DNA from: Agromyces terreus
GTDB taxonomy: Bacteria; Actinomycetota; Actinomycetes; Actinomycetales; Microbacteriaceae
Length of the DNA stretch: 64,000 bases
Direction of reading: 5' to 3'
Assembly (NCBI RefSeq): GCF_009749465.1
Contig: NZ_WBIS01000007.1
Location: forward strand, 1 to 64,000
Within the stretch, counting starts at the first letter, position 1. Every line of letters starts with the position of its first letter. Of this stretch, positions 27,704-35,776 are shown piece after piece. The translations under genes were made by a program, and so were the position numbers. The notes beneath the pieces were generated by a model. The model had not been told where the DNA came from. It was given only the letters and a program-made list of their open reading frames with translations, and made no database searches.

Positions 27704-27718
27704 TAGACTGGCCGGGTG
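27704..27718 (+). promoter_or_regulatory. -10 element giving a leaderless start for the MaoC dehydratase gene
   Basis: TAGACT at 27704-27709 stands 6 nt before the GTG at 27716, with no ribosome-binding site in between. This TANNNT-N6-start layout is the usual sign of leaderless transcription in Actinobacteria. The same spacing occurs at ppc (TAGTTT) and at the gene at 55088 (TATGCT). Confidence 0.55.
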
Positions 27719-28162
27719 CCAGTGAATCCCGAGCTGCAGGGGCGGGTCTTCCCGCCGGCCGAGCCCTACCTCGTCGGTCGTGAGAAGGTGCGCGAGTTCG
27801 CGCGCGCCGTGTTCGCGACGAATCCGATCAACCTCGACGTCGACGCCGCGCAGGCCGCGGGCTACGCCGACGTCGTCGCGCCGCCGACGTTCGCGGTCGT
27901 GGTGCAGGAGCACACCCTCGCGCAGCTGCTCGCCGAGCCCGACGCGGGCATCGACTTCGCGCGCGTCGTGCACGGCGACCAGCGCTTCACGTCGTCGCGG
28001 GCGATCGTCGCGGGCGACCTGCTCACGGCGACCCTCACGGTCGCGAGCGTGAAGACGCTCGGACCCCACTCGATGGTCACGGCCGAATCCGCGATCACGG
28101 ATGCCGCGGGCGAGCACGTCGTCACGGCGATCTCGACGCTCGTGGTGCGAGGAGACGAGTGA
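27716..28162 (+). CDS. MaoC-like dehydratase, HadA-type (FAS1-like dehydratase domain)
   Basis: 148-residue hot-dog-fold protein (VGREKVREFARAVFATNP, YADVVAPPTFAVVV, HGDQRFTSSRAIVAGDLLTATLTV) of the HadA type: the subunit that pairs with a catalytic MaoC partner to dehydrate 3-hydroxyacyl thioesters. GTG start with TAGACT 6 nt upstream. Followed with overlap by the HadB-type partner and then murB, an order conserved in Actinobacteria. Mycolic acids are not expected in Microbacteriaceae, so the substrate is unclear. Confidence 0.85.
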   Translation: MPVNPELQGRVFPPAEPYLVGREKVREFARAVFATNPINLDVDAAQAAGYADVVAPPTFAVVVQEHTLAQLLAEPDAGIDFARVVHGDQRFTSSRAIVAGDLLTATLTVASVKTLGPHSMVTAESAITDAAGEHVVTAISTLVVRGDE

Positions 28163-28599
28163 TGGCCGACGTGACGACTCCTCCCGTGTTCGACGAGCTC
28201 GCTGTGGGCGAGATCGTGGCCGAGCGCTCGTTCGAGCTCACCCGCGATTCGCTCGTGCGCTACGCCGGGGCATCCGGAGACTTCAACCCGATCCACTACC
28301 GTGACGACGTCGCGGCATCCGTGGGCCTGCCCGGCGTGCTCGCGCACGGCATGCTGACCATGGGCTTCGCGGTGCAGCCGGTCGTCGACTGGGCGGGCGA
28401 TCCGGGCCGCGTCGTCGACTACCAGGTGCGGTTCACGCGCCCCGTCGTGGTCGACCCGTCGTTCGGCGCGACCGTGACCGTCTCGGCCAAGGTCGGCCAG
28501 CTCGACGCCGAGGCCCGTGCCGCGCGCGTCGACCTCACGGTCAAGCTCGGCGACGACACGGTGCTCGGCAAGGCGCAGGTCCGCGTCGTCCTCGGCTGA
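28162..28599 (+). CDS. MaoC-like dehydratase, HadB-type catalytic subunit
   Basis: About 145-residue hot-dog protein with the hydratase-2 motif: YAGASGDFNPIHYRDDVAASVGLPGVLAHGMLTMG (shown in part), carrying the catalytic Asp (GDFNP) and His (PIHY). Would work as a heterodimer with the preceding subunit on 3-hydroxyacyl thioesters. A GTG at 28159 in the same frame directly precedes the ATG at 28162; either start overlaps the upstream stop. murB follows after 1 bp. Confidence 0.88.
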   Translation: MADVTTPPVFDELAVGEIVAERSFELTRDSLVRYAGASGDFNPIHYRDDVAASVGLPGVLAHGMLTMGFAVQPVVDWAGDPGRVVDYQVRFTRPVVVDPSFGATVTVSAKVGQLDAEARAARVDLTVKLGDDTVLGKAQVRVVLG

Positions 28600-28600
28600 C

Positions 28601-29983
28601 ATGGGCGGCGACCTCGAGACGACCGATGCGGCGCGGGCCGACGCGCCCGAGCCGACGTTCGCCGACCTCACCACGCTCCGCGTCGGCGGTCCGATCCGGC
28701 GGCTCGTCGACGCGACGACGCAGCGCGACCTCGTCGACTTCGCCCTCGAGGCATGGGTCGACGGCGAGCCGTGGATGGTGCTCGGCGGCGGCTCGAACCT
28801 GCTCGTCGGCGACGAGGGATTCGACGGCACCGTGATCCGCATCCGCACGCGCGGCATCGAGGTGCTCGCGGGCGATGACCGCCGGTCGGGGAGCGACGGA
28901 GGAGCGTCTCGAGACCAGGTCGCGGGCGATGACCGCCGGTCGAGGAGCGACGAAGGAGCATCTCGAGACCAGGTCGCGGGCGATGACCGCGGGTCGAGGA
29001 GCGACGGAGGAGCGTCTCGAGACCAGGTCGACGACCCGGCATCCGTTCGCATCCGGGTGCAGGCCGGCGAGGTCTGGGACGACCTGGTCGCGTGGACCGT
29101 CGATCGCGGATTCGCGGGCATCGAGGCGCTGTCGGGCATTCCCGGATGCGTCGGAGCCGCCCCCGTGCAGAACATCGGCGCCTACGGGCAGGAGCTCGCG
29201 TCGACGCTCGTCGCGATCGAGTTCCTCGACGAGGGGGCCGATGCACCGCGGCGCATCACGGCGCGCGAGCTCGAACTCGGCTACCGCACCTCGGTGCTGA
29301 AGCAGGGACTCGCGGGCATCGTCGTGTCGATCGAGCTCGACCTGCACGACACGGCCGCCGAGCGTGCCGTGCTCGGCGAGACGCTCAGCCGCCCGGTCGC
29401 GTACCCGCAGCTCGCGGGGGCGCTGCACGTCGACGTCGGCGACCGGGTGCCGCTGGCCCGCGTGCGCGAGAGCGTGCTCGAGCTGCGCGCCTCGAAGGGC
29501 ATGGTGCTCGACCCCGACGACCCCGACACGTCGAGCGCCGGGTCATTCTTCACCAACCCGATCGTGAACGAGCACACCGCGCGGTCGCTGCCGGGCGATG
29601 CGCCGCGCTGGTACGTCGAGGCCGACCCGGTCGACGAGGTCGTGCCGCTCGCGGCGGGTCTCGAGGCGTCGCCGCTCGACCAGTTCCTCGCGCACCAGGC
29701 GTCGCTCGAGGCATCCGAAGCGCCGACGGATGCCGCACCGCAGCCCACGCTCGTGAAGCTGTCGGCCGCGTGGCTGATCGAGCACGCCGGGGTCGGTCGA
29801 GGGTTCCGCCTGCCCGGGTCGCGGGCGGCCGTCTCGTCGAAGCACACCCTCGCGCTGACGAATCGCGGGGGAGCCTCGGCCGAAGAGGTCGCCCAGCTCG
29901 CGAGGTTCGTGCAGAGCCGGGTGCAGGCCGAGTTCGGCATCCTGCTGCATCCCGAACCGGTCGTCGTCGGCCTCGACCTCTAG
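28601..29983 (+). CDS. murB: UDP-N-acetylenolpyruvoylglucosamine reductase with an in-frame repeat insertion
   Basis: Reduces UDP-GlcNAc-enolpyruvate to UDP-MurNAc with NADPH and FAD, for peptidoglycan. FAD-binding VLGGGSNLLVGDEGFDGTVI, GIEALSGIPGCVGAAPVQNIGAYGQE, Arg in GYRTSVLK, catalytic Ser in SSAGSFFTNPIV and the C-terminal Glu in EFGILLHPEPVVVG are intact. The 460 residues exceed the usual 340-370. Most of the excess is a 54-residue insertion at about residues 90-143, made of three tandem 18-residue copies derived from the genome's CTCGAGAC repeat; a second Ala/Glu-rich insertion lies near residue 370. Both fall between conserved blocks, so the enzyme is probably active. Confidence 0.93.
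   Translation: MGGDLETTDAARADAPEPTFADLTTLRVGGPIRRLVDATTQRDLVDFALEAWVDGEPWMVLGGGSNLLVGDEGFDGTVIRIRTRGIEVLAGDDRRSGSDGGASRDQVAGDDRRSRSDEGASRDQVAGDDRGSRSDGGASRDQVDDPASVRIRVQAGEVWDDLVAWTVDRGFAGIEALSGIPGCVGAAPVQNIGAYGQELASTLVAIEFLDEGADAPRRITARELELGYRTSVLKQGLAGIVVSIELDLHDTAAERAVLGETLSRPVAYPQLAGALHVDVGDRVPLARVRESVLELRASKGMVLDPDDPDTSSAGSFFTNPIVNEHTARSLPGDAPRWYVEADPVDEVVPLAAGLEASPLDQFLAHQASLEASEAPTDAAPQPTLVKLSAAWLIEHAGVGRGFRLPGSRAAVSSKHTLALTNRGGASAEEVAQLARFVQSRVQAEFGILLHPEPVVVGLDL
28868..29029 (+). repeat. Three tandem 54-bp repeats inside murB
   Basis: Units at 28868-28921, 28922-28975 and 28976-29029 differ by only a few bases. Each contains the half-site CGGTCGAGGAGCGAC...GTCTCGAGACCA of the intergenic hairpin family and is read as GDDRRSRSDGGASRDQVA-like peptide. 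Unit length is a multiple of three, so the frame is kept. Confidence 0.92.
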
Positions 29984-30002
29984 CGAGGGCCCGGCGCACT
30001 CG

Positions 30003-30242
30003 CCGGTCGAGGAGGCGCGCCAGCGCCGTCTCGAGACCAGCGGCGATTCCGTGTCATGTGGTCTCGAGACGCTCCTGCGTCGCTCCTCGACCGGCGGGGC
30101 TCCTGCGTTCCGGGGTCCGCCGGTCGAGGAGGCGCGCCGGCGCCGTCTCGAGACCAGCGGCGGTTCCGTGTCACGTGGTCTCGACACGCTCCTGCGTCGC
30201 TCCTCGACCGGCGGGGCCCCTGCGTCGCTCCTCGACCGGCGG
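30003..30242. repeat. Cluster of CTCGAGAC hairpin repeats after murB
   Basis: Two near-identical hairpin units of about 93 bp (30003-30095 and 30120-30212), each running from CCGGTCGAGGAGGCGCGCC through GTCTCGAGACCAGCGGCG to CGCTCCTCGACCGGCGGGG (the second unit has CTCGACAC in its right half), and a further right half-unit at about 30222-30242. They fill the 262-bp gap between the convergent murB and small membrane protein genes, and probably act as transcription barriers. Confidence 0.85.
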
Positions 30243-30245
30243 GTG

Positions 30246-30692
30246 CTATCGCGCGCCGTGGTGCACGGGCGGCCGCGGGGGACCTGCCACGGCGGGAGCG
30301 GCCTTCGCCGTTCGGGCGCGTTCGCCGCGGCGGATGAGCCCGACGACGCCGAACAGGGCGACGACGACGCCGATCGCGATGAGCGCGAACAGCGCGGCCG
30401 CGAGCGGGCTGAGCACGGCGAGCCATTCGCCGACGTCGGCACGTCGTCCAGGATCGACCAGGATCCAGAGGGTGAGCGCGGCCGCACCGCCGAAGATGAG
30501 TGCCCACACGAGGGCACCCCATCGGATGGTCGGGCGAGCCACGGTCGCGGCCTCGGCGGCCGCGGCCCCGACGGTCTTGGTCTCGACGGCCAAGGTCTCG
30601 ACCGCCGCGGTCTCGACCGCCGCGGTCTCGACCGCCTCGGAGTCGGAGCCGGCGTTGGGGTTCGGGTTCGTGTCTGGCATGTGCTCGCTCAC
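30246..30692 (-). CDS. Small membrane protein of unknown function with a VETAA-type repeat
   Basis: 148 residues. Hydrophilic N-terminus with a degenerate pentad repeat (EAVETAAVETAAVETLAVET) coded by 15-bp tandem DNA repeats at about 30583-30645, then two hydrophobic segments: WGALVWALIFGGAAALTLWILV and LAALFALIAIGVVVALFGVVG (approximate), then a basic C-terminal tail. GTG start at 30692 overlaps the PspC gene stop (GTGA), so it is coupled to that gene. I do not recognise a family; a partner in the PspC envelope system is likely from coupling. Confidence 0.7.
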   Translation of the reverse strand: MSEHMPDTNPNPNAGSDSEAVETAAVETAAVETLAVETKTVGAAAAEAATVARPTIRWGALVWALIFGGAAALTLWILVDPGRRADVGEWLAVLSPLAAALFALIAIGVVVALFGVVGLIRRGERARTAKAAPAVAGPPRPPVHHGAR

Positions 30693-32455
30693 TGGTTGAC
30701 CTGGATGTAGACGGTGCCGGTCCGTTGCGTCAGCACGACGCGGGCGTCGATGCGCTCGTCGTCCGACGGGTCGCCGATGCCGGATTCGCCGCCGAGGAGG
30801 AGCGCCGAGGCGTCCTCGCCGCCGAGCTGCGGCCGGGTGATGACGCCCGTCTCGTCGCTGACGACGAGATCGAGGCGGCCGGCGTCCTCGGCGTCGAGCA
30901 GCACGCGGTCGTCGCCGTCGATCGAGAGGATCACGTCGCCGGCGCCCTGAGTGAGCTCGATGACCGGGGTCGGGCCGCTCGTCGCCGCGGAGTACAGGTA
31001 GGCGCTGCCGAGCGGCTGTACGATCCGCTGCGAGCGGGACAGGTCGACGACGACGTTCGGCCCGATGAGGTCGCCCTGCGTCGCGACGGTCGCGCCGCCG
31101 ATGCCGGCGAGCATCGCGAGCGTCGTCATGAGCGTGAAGAACGCGAGGGCGCCGCTGCGGCGACGGCGGAGCGCGGCGACGACCATGCCGAGCGCGAGCA
31201 CGAGGGTCGCGGCGGCGAGGGCGACGGGCACCGCGAAGGCGGCGACATCCGGATCTCCGAGCGCCCACAGGGCGACGGCCGCGCCGCCGACGAGCGCGAG
31301 GCCGAGGGCGGTGAAGACGAACGCGGCGCTCGCACGGGGGCGGCTCCGGCGGCGGGCGGCGCGAGCCGCGTCGGCCTGCGCGGCGAGTGCACGGGCCTGC
31401 TCGCGGTTCTCGGCGGCCGCCTGGGCTCGGGCGGCGCGCATCGCCTGGTCCTGCCCCGACTTCCACTCGGCGTGCGCGACGCGCCACGCCTCGTGCTGGG
31501 CGCGCCACTGCGCGATCGCGTCGGCGTCGGCGCCCATGGCGGGCACGGGCGGTTCGGTCGAGGGGGCGGATGCCGCGGGGGCGCCGGTGCTTCCGTCGAG
31601 GCCCGCGCCGCCGGGGCCGGCGGTCGCGCCCGAGTATGAGGCGGACGCGGCATCCGTCGACTGAGCGGATGCCGCATCCGCACCCGACGCGCGGGTGTCG
31701 CCGTGCGTCGGGGCCCCGGCCGTGGCGGCGGCTGCGGAAGCCGTTCGCGCGCCGACGCCGCCGGCCGGGGGGTTCTGGGGATCTGGGGCGGTGCGGCCTG
31801 CCAGCGCGGTCTGCGACGACCGGCGGGCGAGCCAGATGACGAGCGCGACGATGCCGCCCACGACGAGCAGGGTCCAGATGATGCGCAGCGGCACCATCAG
31901 GTCGAACCCGAAGATCGGGTCGGAGACGACGGGCCAGTCGTCCCACCAGTGCCAGCCGAGCCAGCCGCCCTGCACCAGGGGGATGAAGCCCAGCACGGCC
32001 ATCACGGCGATGCCGACGACCGCCGGATCCACGATGCCGCGCGTCAGCCGCTCGAGGTGGATGCGCCCCTCGACGTCGGGCAGCAGCAGCCACGCGACCG
32101 CGTACAGCAGCACGAAGGGTGCGCCGAGCACCGCGACCACGACGACGATGCCGCGCACGATGATCGGGTCGATGCCGAGCCGGGCGCCGATGCCGGCGCA
32201 CACGCCGCCGAGCCAGCCGGCGCGGCGCGGCAGGCCGAGACGTCGCAGCCAGGGGTAGAAGCCCGGGCCCGTGGCATCCGGTGCGGGCTCGTCGGGGATG
32301 CCGGCGCCTGTGCTGCCTTCGTCGGCGCCGGCGTCGCCCGCGCCCATCGAAGCCGAACCGACCGCCCCGCCGGCCGCCGACGCGGTCGACGCGGAGTCCC
32401 CCTGCGCGTCGTCTGACGCCGGGTCGGTCTGCGGGGCGGTCTGGTTCGTCTCCAT
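30689..32455 (-). CDS. PspC-domain membrane protein with C-terminal adhesin-like domain
   Basis: 588 residues. Acidic N-terminus; PspC domain at about residues 70-130 (LGGVCAGIGARLGIDPIIVRGIVVVVAVLGAPFVLLYAVAWLLLP, in part); two more membrane segments; a long Ala/Gln-rich low-complexity and coiled-coil stretch (about 225-370); two to three further TM helices; then an extracytoplasmic repeat-rich domain (VILSIDGDDRVLLDAEDAG and following) like the DUF4097/adhesin-type beta domains found with PspC. Divergent, 115 bp apart, from a histidine kinase that carries its own PspC domain. Probably an envelope-stress sensor or effector of that two-component system. Confidence 0.85.
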   Translation of the reverse strand: METNQTAPQTDPASDDAQGDSASTASAAGGAVGSASMGAGDAGADEGSTGAGIPDEPAPDATGPGFYPWLRRLGLPRRAGWLGGVCAGIGARLGIDPIIVRGIVVVVAVLGAPFVLLYAVAWLLLPDVEGRIHLERLTRGIVDPAVVGIAVMAVLGFIPLVQGGWLGWHWWDDWPVVSDPIFGFDLMVPLRIIWTLLVVGGIVALVIWLARRSSQTALAGRTAPDPQNPPAGGVGARTASAAAATAGAPTHGDTRASGADAASAQSTDAASASYSGATAGPGGAGLDGSTGAPAASAPSTEPPVPAMGADADAIAQWRAQHEAWRVAHAEWKSGQDQAMRAARAQAAAENREQARALAAQADAARAARRRSRPRASAAFVFTALGLALVGGAAVALWALGDPDVAAFAVPVALAAATLVLALGMVVAALRRRRSGALAFFTLMTTLAMLAGIGGATVATQGDLIGPNVVVDLSRSQRIVQPLGSAYLYSAATSGPTPVIELTQGAGDVILSIDGDDRVLLDAEDAGRLDLVVSDETGVITRPQLGGEDASALLLGGESGIGDPSDDERIDARVVLTQRTGTVYIQVNQ

Positions 32456-32570
32456 GCCTCAAGGCTGGCAGCGTCGCCGACCGGCTCGCTATGGGGTGAG
32501 TCCCTGATTCGACCCTGAGCGTCGCCCCCGGGCCCGGCCGCGCGGCGCGGCGTCTGCTTGGATTGCTGAC

Positions 32571-33791
32571 ATGACCGAGGCATCCGCGATCGCAGGCCCG
32601 CGGATGTCGCGTCCGCGCGACTGCCTCGCCACGGGCGTCTGCGCGGGGCTGGCCGCGCATCTCGGCTGGCCGCCGGTCGTCGTCCGACTCGCGTTCGCGG
32701 TCACCGCCCTGCTCGGGGGAGCCGGCGTGCTGCTGTACCTGTGGCTGTGGGCGCTGACGCCGTGGGAGCCCGGCGAGGCCCGCCCGAGCCGACGCGCGCC
32801 GGTCGCGTGGCTGCTGGTCGCGGCATCCGCCCTCGTGCTCGGATTCGCCTGGATGCTCGGGGCGCAGGCGCTCGGCACGGGCAACGCCACCGTGCAGTGG
32901 TGGTTCGGAGCGGTGCTCGCGGGCGTCGCGCTCGCCGTGGGCGCCGGCGCGTGGGCGAGCTTCATCGACCGGCCCGAGCCCGAGCGCGGCCCCCGGCATG
33001 AGCTGACGATCCGGCTCGTCGCGACCGGCCTGCTCGCGGTCACGGCCCTCGCCCTCGTGCTCGGCGACGCCGCGAGCCGGCACACCGTCGCCTCGTTCAC
33101 GGCCGCGCTCGCCGCGATCGTCGGCATCGCGCTCGTGTACGCGCCGACCCTCGTCACGGCGTGGCGCGACCTCACCGAGGAGCGCACGAAACGCATCCGC
33201 GAGGAGCAGCGCAGCGAGATCGCCGCGCACCTGCACGACTCCGTGCTGCAGACCCTCGCGCTCATCCAGAACCGGGCGGGCGCGACGAGCGAGGTCGCCC
33301 GCATCGCGCGGGCGCAGGAGCGCGAGTTGCGCGACTGGCTGTTCGACGGCGAGGCGCCGGCCGACCGCGACCTCGGCACCGAGCTGCGCGCGTTCGCCGC
33401 CGACCTCGAGATCGAGTACGCCGTCACGATCGACGTCGTCGCCGTCGGCACCTCGAGCGAGCGCGCGAGCGGCGAGGTCGCCGCCGCGGCCCGCGAGGCG
33501 ATGCTGAACGCGGCGCGGCACGCGGGCGGCGAGGTGTCGGTCTACCTCGAGGCCTCACCCGAGCTGGTCGAGGTGTTCGTGCGCGACCGCGGCCCCGGAT
33601 TCGACCCCGCCGAGGTGCCGGGCGACCGGCTCGGCGTGCGGCAGTCGATCATCGGCCGCATGCGCCGCGCCGGCGGATCGGCCGAGGTGCGCCGCGGGGT
33701 CGGGGGCGTCGGCACCGAGGTGCGGCTGCGGTTCCCCGCCGAGCGGGCGGCCACGGTCGAACGAGCGACAGGAGACATGAACCGTGGCTGA
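32571..33791 (+). CDS. Sensor histidine kinase with N-terminal PspC domain
   Basis: 406 residues. PspC domain at about residues 10-65 (CLATGVCAGLAAHLGWPPVVVRLAFAV, in part), several TM helices to about residue 195, then a NarL-class kinase core: phospho-accepting His in EIAAHLHDSVLQTLALIQN and an ATPase domain with REAMLNAARHAGG (N box) and VRDRGPGFDP (G box). Senses an envelope signal and phosphorylates the regulator encoded next, whose start lies 8 bp inside this gene. ATG is close to a weak -10 (TTGGAT) and lacks a clear ribosome site. Confidence 0.9.
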   Translation: MTEASAIAGPRMSRPRDCLATGVCAGLAAHLGWPPVVVRLAFAVTALLGGAGVLLYLWLWALTPWEPGEARPSRRAPVAWLLVAASALVLGFAWMLGAQALGTGNATVQWWFGAVLAGVALAVGAGAWASFIDRPEPERGPRHELTIRLVATGLLAVTALALVLGDAASRHTVASFTAALAAIVGIALVYAPTLVTAWRDLTEERTKRIREEQRSEIAAHLHDSVLQTLALIQNRAGATSEVARIARAQERELRDWLFDGEAPADRDLGTELRAFAADLEIEYAVTIDVVAVGTSSERASGEVAAAAREAMLNAARHAGGEVSVYLEASPELVEVFVRDRGPGFDPAEVPGDRLGVRQSIIGRMRRAGGSAEVRRGVGGVGTEVRLRFPAERAATVERATGDMNRG

Positions 33792-34503
33792 GGCATCCGC
33801 TCGACCGACTCACGACGGCGCCGTACGTGTGGTCATCGTCGACGATCACTCGATCTTCCGGTCGGGGCTGAAGGCCGACCTCGACGCGTCGATCGAGGTC
33901 GTGGGCGAGGCGCACGACGTCGAGTCCGCCGTGCAGGCGGTGACGGATGCCGCGCCAGACGTCGTGCTCCTCGACGTGCACCTGCCCGGGGTCGGCGTGC
34001 CCGCGGGCACGAGCGGCGGGGCCGAGGTGATCCGCCGTGCCGCGGCAGCCCTGCGACAGGCTCAGGACGGTGCCGTGCCCGCGACGAGGTTCCTGGCGCT
34101 GAGCGTGTCCGACAGGGCCGAAGACGTGGTCGGCGTGATCCGTGCGGGCGCCCGCGGGTACATCACGAAGGGGTCGTCGGGGGCCGACGTCAGCCGGGCC
34201 GTGCACGCCGTCGCGAGCGGAGACGCCGTCTTCTCGCCCAAGCTCGCCGGATTCGTGCTCGACGCCTTCGGCGCCGCCGGCGGCGAGACCGCGGCCGCGA
34301 GCGACGAGCTCGACCGGCTGTCGGCGCGCGAGCAGGAGGTCATGCGCCTCATCGCCCGCGGCTACGCCTACAAGGAGGTCGCGGCCGAGCTGTTCATCTC
34401 GACGAAGACCGTCGAGACCCACGTGTCGGCTGTGCTGCGCAAGCTCCAGCTCTCGAGCCGGCACGAGCTGACCGCCTGGGCGAACGCGCGACGTCTGCTC
34501 TGA
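33784..34503 (+). CDS. NarL/LuxR-type response regulator
   Basis: 239 residues: receiver domain with phospho-Asp in DVVLLDVHLPGVG and Lys in GYITKGSSG, then a LuxR HTH (LSAREQEVMRLIARGYAYKEVAAELFISTKTVETHV, in part). GTG start overlaps the kinase gene by 8 bp, so the pair is translationally coupled. Likely target is the divergent PspC operon and itself. The receiver has an insertion (residues about 72-100, VPAGTSGGAEVIRRAAAAL) longer than the family norm. Confidence 0.92.
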   Translation: MAEASARPTHDGAVRVVIVDDHSIFRSGLKADLDASIEVVGEAHDVESAVQAVTDAAPDVVLLDVHLPGVGVPAGTSGGAEVIRRAAAALRQAQDGAVPATRFLALSVSDRAEDVVGVIRAGARGYITKGSSGADVSRAVHAVASGDAVFSPKLAGFVLDAFGAAGGETAAASDELDRLSAREQEVMRLIARGYAYKEVAAELFISTKTVETHVSAVLRKLQLSSRHELTAWANARRLL

Positions 34504-34510
34504 GGATCCG

Positions 34511-34712
34511 CCGGTCGGGGCGTCCCCGTCGGTCGAGGAGCGAAGCGTCTCGAGACCTGCCGGGGGTCTCGAGACGGCGCCGGCGCGCCCCCTCGACCTG
34601 CGCCCGCCCCGCCGGTCGAGGAGCGAAGCGTCCCCCGCCGGTCGAGGAGCGAAGCGTCTCGAGACCTGTCGGGGGTCTCGAGACGGCGCCGGCGCGCCTC
34701 CTCGACCGGCGG
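34511..34712. repeat. Cluster of CTCGAGAC hairpin repeats between convergent genes
   Basis: Two full hairpin units (34531-34598 and 34638-34709) with a truncated left half-unit between them (34613-34632) and a degenerate one at 34511-34520. Arms are CCGGTCGAGGAGCGAAGC / GTCTCGAGACC and their complements. Lies between the convergent response regulator and the DUF1990 gene, occupying almost the whole gap. Confidence 0.85.
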
Positions 34713-34721
34713 CAACGCCGG

Positions 34722-35648
34722 TCAGCCGAGCGCGCGAAGGTACCTCCGCCGGGCGACGATCTGCGCGATCCGGAGCGCGGGGTAGAGCGCGCGCCACGGC
34801 CCGCCCGGCGCCGGCGCCGTCAGCGACCGCACCGTGAGGAACACGTCGTCGCCGTCGCGATGCACGATGAACGCCTCTTCGCCGTCGACCGGATGCCCGG
34901 GAAGCGTCCGATACGAGAACCCGACCCGCGACGAGGTCTCGACGACGTCCACGACCTGAACGGGTTCGCGCACGGTCACCCCGACGACGCGAGCGGTCAC
35001 CGTCGACTCGGCACCGCGCGTGACGGGCCGCGCGTCGTCGACCGTGAAGCCGCTGCGGGTCTTCACCGCCCATCGGAGCACGTCTCGCGAGGCGCGGCGC
35101 CACACCTCGTCGCCGCGACCGATGAGGGCGGATGCCTCGGAGCGCCGGAACGGGCTCGACGGATCGTCGGCCCAGCTCGGCGATCCCGGGTCGGTGCCGC
35201 GCGCCGCCCCCAACGCCTCGAGGAGATGGTGGTTGCGTCGGCGGATCAGGCGGCGCAGATACGGGACGAGCACGAGGCGTTCCGCCAGCCGCCCGAAGAC
35301 CGGCGAGGCGAGGGTCAGCGTGTCGACCATGACGGTGGTCTCGCCGTCTCGAGTGAACGAGTGCTCGTGGTGGAAGGAGCGGAACGGACCGCGAACCTGC
35401 TCGTCGACGAAGCGATCCGGCCGTTCGAGGGCGGTGATCCGCGATGTCATCGTGAACCAGATGCCGAAGTGCCGTGCACGCCAGGTCACGGTCTCGTCGA
35501 GGCCGATCGTGCCGGTGGTGACGCCCCCGACCGCCTGCTCGCCCGACTGGTCCATCGAGGCCACGTGCTCGTCGATGCTGAGGCAGACGTCGAACAACCG
35601 CTGCGCCGGCACGGTCGTGCGGGTCACGAGGGAGAACGAGCTGGCCAT
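34722..35648 (-). CDS. SRPBCC-fold / DUF1990 fusion protein
   Basis: 308 residues. The N-terminal half (about 1-155) reads as an SRPBCC ligand-binding fold: LVTRTTVPAQRLFDVCLSID, WRARHFGIWFTMTSRITALE, FRSFHHEHSFTRDGETTVMVDTLTL (in part). The C-terminal half (about 185-305) reads as DUF1990: GFTVDDARPV, VVETSSRVGFSYRTLPGHPVDGEEAF (in part), YPALRIAQIVARRRYLRAL. Both halves are usually separate proteins. No membrane segment. Function unknown; a hydrophobic-ligand binding role is possible. Confidence 0.75.
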   Translation of the reverse strand: MASSFSLVTRTTVPAQRLFDVCLSIDEHVASMDQSGEQAVGGVTTGTIGLDETVTWRARHFGIWFTMTSRITALERPDRFVDEQVRGPFRSFHHEHSFTRDGETTVMVDTLTLASPVFGRLAERLVLVPYLRRLIRRRNHHLLEALGAARGTDPGSPSWADDPSSPFRRSEASALIGRGDEVWRRASRDVLRWAVKTRSGFTVDDARPVTRGAESTVTARVVGVTVREPVQVVDVVETSSRVGFSYRTLPGHPVDGEEAFIVHRDGDDVFLTVRSLTAPAPGGPWRALYPALRIAQIVARRRYLRALG

Positions 35649-35710
35649 CCCTCGATCCTGTCAGGCCTTCCGCGGTCTGCCGTACCGAGGCCGGGAGGTC
35701 TCGGGATGCT

Positions 35711-35760
35711 GCGCGCCTCGACCGGCGCGATGGGGCAAGCCGGTCGAGGAGCCGCGCCGG
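35711..35760. repeat. Outward-facing pair of CTCGAGAC-family half-sites
   Basis: GCGCGCCTCGACCGG (35711-35725) and CCGGTCGAGGAGCCGCGC (35740-35757) form an inverted repeat around a 14-nt spacer in the gap between the arr and DUF1990 genes. The central GTCTCGAGAC part of the family is missing. Confidence 0.65.
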
Positions 35761-35776
35761 CAGGGGCGCACGACGA

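Noticed and set aside
28868-29029. Possible CRISPR array (tandem repeats)
   Set aside because: The 54-bp units are contiguous, without variable spacers, and are in frame within murB; no cas genes are in the window.
30003-34712. PspC module flanked by repeat clusters as a possible mobile element
   Set aside because: The flanking hairpin clusters are of a dispersed family, not terminal inverted repeats of one element, and there is no transposase or target duplication.
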